Source of the DNA: a virus
Strand: one strand, 5' to 3'
IMG/VR virus record: IMGVR_UViG_3300037493_002695
Coordinates: 1 to 20,941 of that record
Length of the DNA stretch: 20,941 nucleotides
A program made the translations under genes and the position numbers. The notes below the pieces were generated by a model. That model did no database searches. It was not told the origin of the DNA and worked only from the letters and a program-made list of their open reading frames with translations. Of the stretch, positions 17,860 to 20,941 are shown piece after piece (positions within the stretch are counted from its first letter, which is position 1; each line of letters opens with the position of its first letter).

Positions 17860-19131
17860 TCAAGTTGTTCCATCAACAATCAACCCTGTGTTTGCGAGTG
17901 CCGTAATCAGACTGGCAAGGGCAGCATTACCACCTTTTGACCCTGTAACGGTTTGCTGTGACGTTCCTGACGACCCAAAGAAACCAAAAGCACCATCTCT
18001 AAAAAGCATATAGGTGGTGCCGGAACCGCCGATTTGTTTGAACTTTGCCTGCGTAGAACTCGACTGTTCAATGCCAAATTCATACCCGCCAGCAGCGCGT
18101 TGCTTGACGCTAATGCCTTGGTTGAATTGCGGCCTTAGCCCTGGAAAAGTTAGGTATGGAGACGTTCCAGCCCCAGCAACCATAAAGCTATCAAAAGCCG
18201 GTGCGCCGCTTGCGGTCGTTGCAAAAGAAAAGATAAGCCTGTCGTTTGCTTCTTCAAATGTTTCGTTGAAGCGGTTTCCATTTGGGTCTGCATTTACGTC
18301 AGAACGTTGCCAAAGCAAGTCTGTGCTTCCCCCGTTCGTTGCGGGTTTTACTTGACACCAGTGACTATCTGTCTTGAACGCTAATCCACGATAAAAATAC
18401 GTTGCAGTTCCTGCCGCACTGTTTTGATAGCCGACAATAATGTTGCCAGTAACTGCATCGACTATGTTTGTCAGAACATTTGATGCAACTTGATACCGCA
18501 ACCGTCCAGCGAAAGCATTGCTGATGTTGTAAGTAGTGGCCCCGATTTTTATGTATGCCGCGCCGCTTGCAGTAAAATTGTCGGCCCAGACATCTGGTGA
18601 TGACGCAACAAGATACGTTCCATCTGGGACGTAGTACCTGCCTGACGAAGCCGTTCTTGCGTCAGTGAAAGCCAACGTATCATCAACAATCCCATCACCC
18701 ACCGCCCCGAAGTCTTTCACACTCACAACATCGCGCAGCTTGCTTTGCACAGTGCGCAGCTGCGCACCTGTCCCAGCCTGCAAGAATCCAACCAAAGATG
18801 AACCTGAAGATGATGCGAGGCTGGATTGCAAGTTGGAAAGCGAAGTCGCATCCAGAACACTAAACACCACCCGACCCTGCCGGTCTTTCACCGTCATTGA
18901 GAAGTCTTCAAGCGCCGTATAAACCCGCGCAGGCGTGCCACTGCGCACAAGGTAGCCGTTCAGCGTGCGAAGCGGCTGCGCGGCTGGAATGGTGCCAGCA
19001 TCGTCCCAGTAGATCGCAATGGGGCTGGTTTCAGGATTCGTGTTAGCCGTTCCGATGTAAACGTAGCCATCATCAAGCGGAGAGCCGTTCGTGTCGAACA
19101 ACTGCTGGAATGGGGATTGAATTTGGAGCAT
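17860..19131 (-). CDS. Tailspike / tail fibre with P22-type head-binding domain
   Basis: A 423-residue receptor-binding protein. Residues 1 to about 105 match the P22 tailspike head-binding domain: 'PFQQLFDTNGSPLDDGYVYI', 'IAIYWDDAGTIPAAQPLRT' and 'RSGTPARVYTALEDFSMTV'. A linker leads to 'VVSVKDFGAVGDGIVDDT' (about 135-152), the usual start of a pectate-lyase-type beta-helix. Only about 270 residues follow, and they lack the obvious repeated coils of an enzymatic tailspike. The end is Ser/Gly rich ('FFGSSGTSQQTVTGSKGGN'). It may bind its receptor without cutting it. AAGG eight bases before ATG 19131 is a modest site. It lies downstream of the ejection-protein gene. Confidence 0.85.
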   Translation of the reverse strand: MLQIQSPFQQLFDTNGSPLDDGYVYIGTANTNPETSPIAIYWDDAGTIPAAQPLRTLNGYLVRSGTPARVYTALEDFSMTVKDRQGRVVFSVLDATSLSNLQSSLASSSGSSLVGFLQAGTGAQLRTVQSKLRDVVSVKDFGAVGDGIVDDTLAFTDARTASSGRYYVPDGTYLVASSPDVWADNFTASGAAYIKIGATTYNISNAFAGRLRYQVASNVLTNIVDAVTGNIIVGYQNSAAGTATYFYRGLAFKTDSHWCQVKPATNGGSTDLLWQRSDVNADPNGNRFNETFEEANDRLIFSFATTASGAPAFDSFMVAGAGTSPYLTFPGLRPQFNQGISVKQRAAGGYEFGIEQSSSTQAKFKQIGGSGTTYMLFRDGAFGFFGSSGTSQQTVTGSKGGNAALASLITALANTGLIVDGTT

Positions 19132-19163
19132 GGTGGGCCTTGCTGTTCAATGGATTGGGGGGA

Positions 19164-20941
19164 TTATGGCTGCACTTGCGGTTCAGCGGCTTGCGCTGTG
19201 GCTTGCATGGAGTTTTGTAGCCATGCGATGCGATAGTCCAAAGACTTTGGCATTTTGACAGCATTGGCGAATTCTGAAAACGCTGCGCTCATTGCTGCGC
19301 GACGAACGACCTGTCTGCTTGGCTGGCCTGCCGTTGTTGCAGCTTTGACTGCCAATTCTTGGAACTCTGGAGATGCAAAGAGCTTAGATGCTTTTTGCAC
19401 GCCTGAGCCTTTTGCTCCTGCCATGAATTGAACAATGTCAGGCGCAATTACTGCGCCGCCTGGAATAAGTCCAGCTGCACCAGTAGTTACTCTTTGCGCA
19501 ATTCCATTTGCCATGACATTACCAATCAAGCCATCTACAGCAGCCTCTCCAAGGATCTGATTGGCTTTGCCGGTTGTAGGAATGCGAGCTTGCGCATCTG
19601 CCACGCGCCGCGAGACTTCATATAGATCACGCGCTGTTCTATCCCATTCTGGCCCCATGATCTTGACCATCTGAGCGTAAACCGGAGGATTGGCGCGCAA
19701 ACCTCGATAGACTTTGGTGTATTCGCTTGGGCTGAACACGGTTTCAGCCGCACCAATTGCGCGGCCTGTGGCCTTGCCAGCCGTGATAGATGCAAGCGCA
19801 GTAGAAACGGTTTCTTTTTGCAGTTCTTGAGGAACTACCTTCATCAGCTTGTTGAATGCTGCTGCATCGCCCTTGGATGCTGTGGCAATTGCCGTCTGCA
19901 TCTTTTGAGCCACGCTTCCGTCAATTTCTTTGCCGAATGCGCCAACAATACGCTTTTCAAGAGCCGATTGTTTTGTAGTCAAAAGATTTGCGGCACGCAA
20001 CTGCCTGCGAACTTCATTTCCTCCAAACGCTTCAACGGTATCAAGTTGATCTTTGGCAAGTGCGCCTTCCAATCTTTTGATGGTTCCTAGGTTGAGATTT
20101 TTTGCATACTCATTTGTTGTTCCTGCGCGTTTTGCAGCTCCTAGCATGCTTTTTTCAAATGAAACCCCGCCATATGTCATTCCACTATTTACCATATCAT
20201 CAAGTTTTTGCAAAGACTTTATGCCTTCGGCAGATGTTCCAAGTTCATTTTTGATTTTTGCAATTTCTGCTGCAAGATTGTCAGTGCTTGCAGGAAATGA
20301 TTTTGGAACAACTTTATTTACTTGTGTATAAAGATCCTTTGCTTCTGTTTGTAAGTTGTTTCTAGTGCTTGTTAGCGAATCCAAAATGCGCTGAGAAGTC
20401 ATTCCAGGCGCTGGCCTGCCTTCAATGAATGCCGCATCAGATTGTTGCGAGATCTCATCGGCCTTTTGCATGAACTGGCGAACAGTTGCCTCCCATGCGG
20501 CTTCAGCTTCCCCGCCAACCTTGGCACGAGTCAAACCAACTGCGGCGCGCACTTGTGGGCTATCGCTGAACACATCAACCGGAAGATCAACGCCCAACCG
20601 TTCGGCTGCTGCGCGAGCCTCTGGATTGACTTGCGCCATATCCGCCAGCTTTGCTTTTGCTGCAGATGAGCCTGGGCCAAAACCTTGCGCCTTGCGAGCC
20701 AAGTTCAAAACGTCAATTGCGCCTTCTGTTTCAGTCGCTGCCGCAGCCAACGGAGCCGCAGCGCCAGCCGCAGGAGCCGCCATCATCGGGGCTTGCTGTG
20801 CAGTTCCAGCCGCCTCAGCCCGCGCAGCCTGCGCTTGCATACGCTGCGCCAGTTCTTCAGCCGGTGGCCGAATGATTGAGACTTGAGGCGGTGGCACTTC
20901 AGCCGGCATGGCGCGGCGAGCAGCCGCAGCGGCCCGGCCTG
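19164..20941 (-). CDS. Putative internal virion / DNA ejection protein, 5' end beyond window
   Basis: A frame of more than 590 codons stays open to the right edge. The first in-frame ATG (20909) has no ribosome site and is preceded by further Ala/Arg codons, so the true start is probably outside. The visible N-terminal part is Ala/Gln/Pro rich and low complexity, the middle is helical ('AEIAKIKNELGTSAEGIKSL', 'RRQLRAANLLTTKQSALEKR'), and the C-terminal part has Gly/Ala-rich possible membrane-contact stretches ('GAAGLIPGGAVIAPDIVQFM'). Large helical, Ala-rich proteins just upstream of a P22-type tailspike are commonly ejected pilot proteins; this is inference from position and composition. Bases around 20090-20400 are richer in A+T than the rest. 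Confidence 0.65.
   Translation of the reverse strand, partial: GRAAAAARRAMPAEVPPPQVSIIRPPAEELAQRMQAQAARAEAAGTAQQAPMMAAPAAGAAAPLAAAATETEGAIDVLNLARKAQGFGPGSSAAKAKLADMAQVNPEARAAAERLGVDLPVDVFSDSPQVRAAVGLTRAKVGGEAEAAWEATVRQFMQKADEISQQSDAAFIEGRPAPGMTSQRILDSLTSTRNNLQTEAKDLYTQVNKVVPKSFPASTDNLAAEIAKIKNELGTSAEGIKSLQKLDDMVNSGMTYGGVSFEKSMLGAAKRAGTTNEYAKNLNLGTIKRLEGALAKDQLDTVEAFGGNEVRRQLRAANLLTTKQSALEKRIVGAFGKEIDGSVAQKMQTAIATASKGDAAAFNKLMKVVPQELQKETVSTALASITAGKATGRAIGAAETVFSPSEYTKVYRGLRANPPVYAQMVKIMGPEWDRTARDLYEVSRRVADAQARIPTTGKANQILGEAAVDGLIGNVMANGIAQRVTTGAAGLIPGGAVIAPDIVQFMAGAKGSGVQKASKLFASPEFQELAVKAATTAGQPSRQVVRRAAMSAAFSEFANAVKMPKSLDYRIAWLQNSMQATAQAAEPQVQP

Noticed and set aside
17808-17873. 21-codon minus-strand frame (MEQLDYLDANGF...) overlapping the tailspike end
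   Set aside because: No ribosome site and too short to judge; kept out of the gene list.
17860-19131. Diversity-generating retroelement at the tailspike
   Set aside because: No reverse transcriptase, template repeat or variable-repeat pair is visible near the receptor-binding gene.
20425-20886. Plus-strand 153-codon Ala/Ser-rich frame
   Set aside because: Shadow of the Ala-rich ejection protein caused by its codon composition.
20907-20909. ATG as the start of the right-edge protein
   Set aside because: No ribosome site, and the frame stays open upstream with similar Ala/Arg codons to the window edge, so the gene is treated as partial.

Overview
The window is part of a double-stranded DNA tailed-phage genome (or a prophage with intact phage genes). 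The evidence is a terminase pair, a Toprim primase-helicase, a phage recombination set, a holin/endolysin cassette and a tailspike with a P22-type head-binding domain. Tailspike, a long Ala-rich putative ejection protein and a portal-like N-terminus suggest a short-tailed (podovirus-like) virion. GC content is moderate to high by eye and the proteins resemble those of beta-proteobacterial (Burkholderiales) phages; that host guess is inference from family resemblance. No integrase, lysogeny repressor, DNA polymerase, tRNA, CRISPR array or insertion sequence is visible.

Left block (1-4949, minus strand): primase-helicase (2934-4949), a 413-bp gene-free region (2521-2933), a winged-helix protein, a DUF3310 protein, small and large terminase, an intrinsic terminator, and the start of a portal-like gene running off the left edge. 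The gene-free region holds seven 21-bp iteron-like repeats in two exactly tiled arrays, hairpins, T-tracts and a 14-bp palindrome. It is the best candidate for a replication origin and is the most interesting element here.

Middle block (5102-15377, plus strand): a tightly packed, probably early, operon. It starts from a divergent control region (4950-5101) and runs through three unknown proteins, a Sak4-like ATPase, a helper protein, a DUF669 ssDNA-binding protein, a Cas4/RecB-like exonuclease, two small proteins, an SF2 helicase, a Cys-rich protein, a VRR-NUC nuclease, two regulators or unknowns and a MazG-like protein. An intrinsic terminator at 13074-13106 separates these core genes from eleven small accessory genes (zinc ribbons, tiny membrane proteins, duplicated cassettes). 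A motif, AGGGTTTGYCC, recurs four times, each 60-90 bases upstream of a start codon.

Right block (15360-20941, minus strand): a putative ejection protein (5' end beyond the window), tailspike, a 29-residue cationic peptide, three small membrane proteins, an M15 endolysin, an HNH homing endonuclease and a 3TM holin. The block meets the plus-strand operon tail to tail with an 18-bp overlap.

If the genome is circular or circularly permuted, the two minus blocks would join through the unseen morphogenesis genes into one late unit: primase, origin, terminase, portal, head/tail genes, ejection, tailspike, lysis. The plus-strand block would be the early recombination, nucleotide-metabolism and takeover module.
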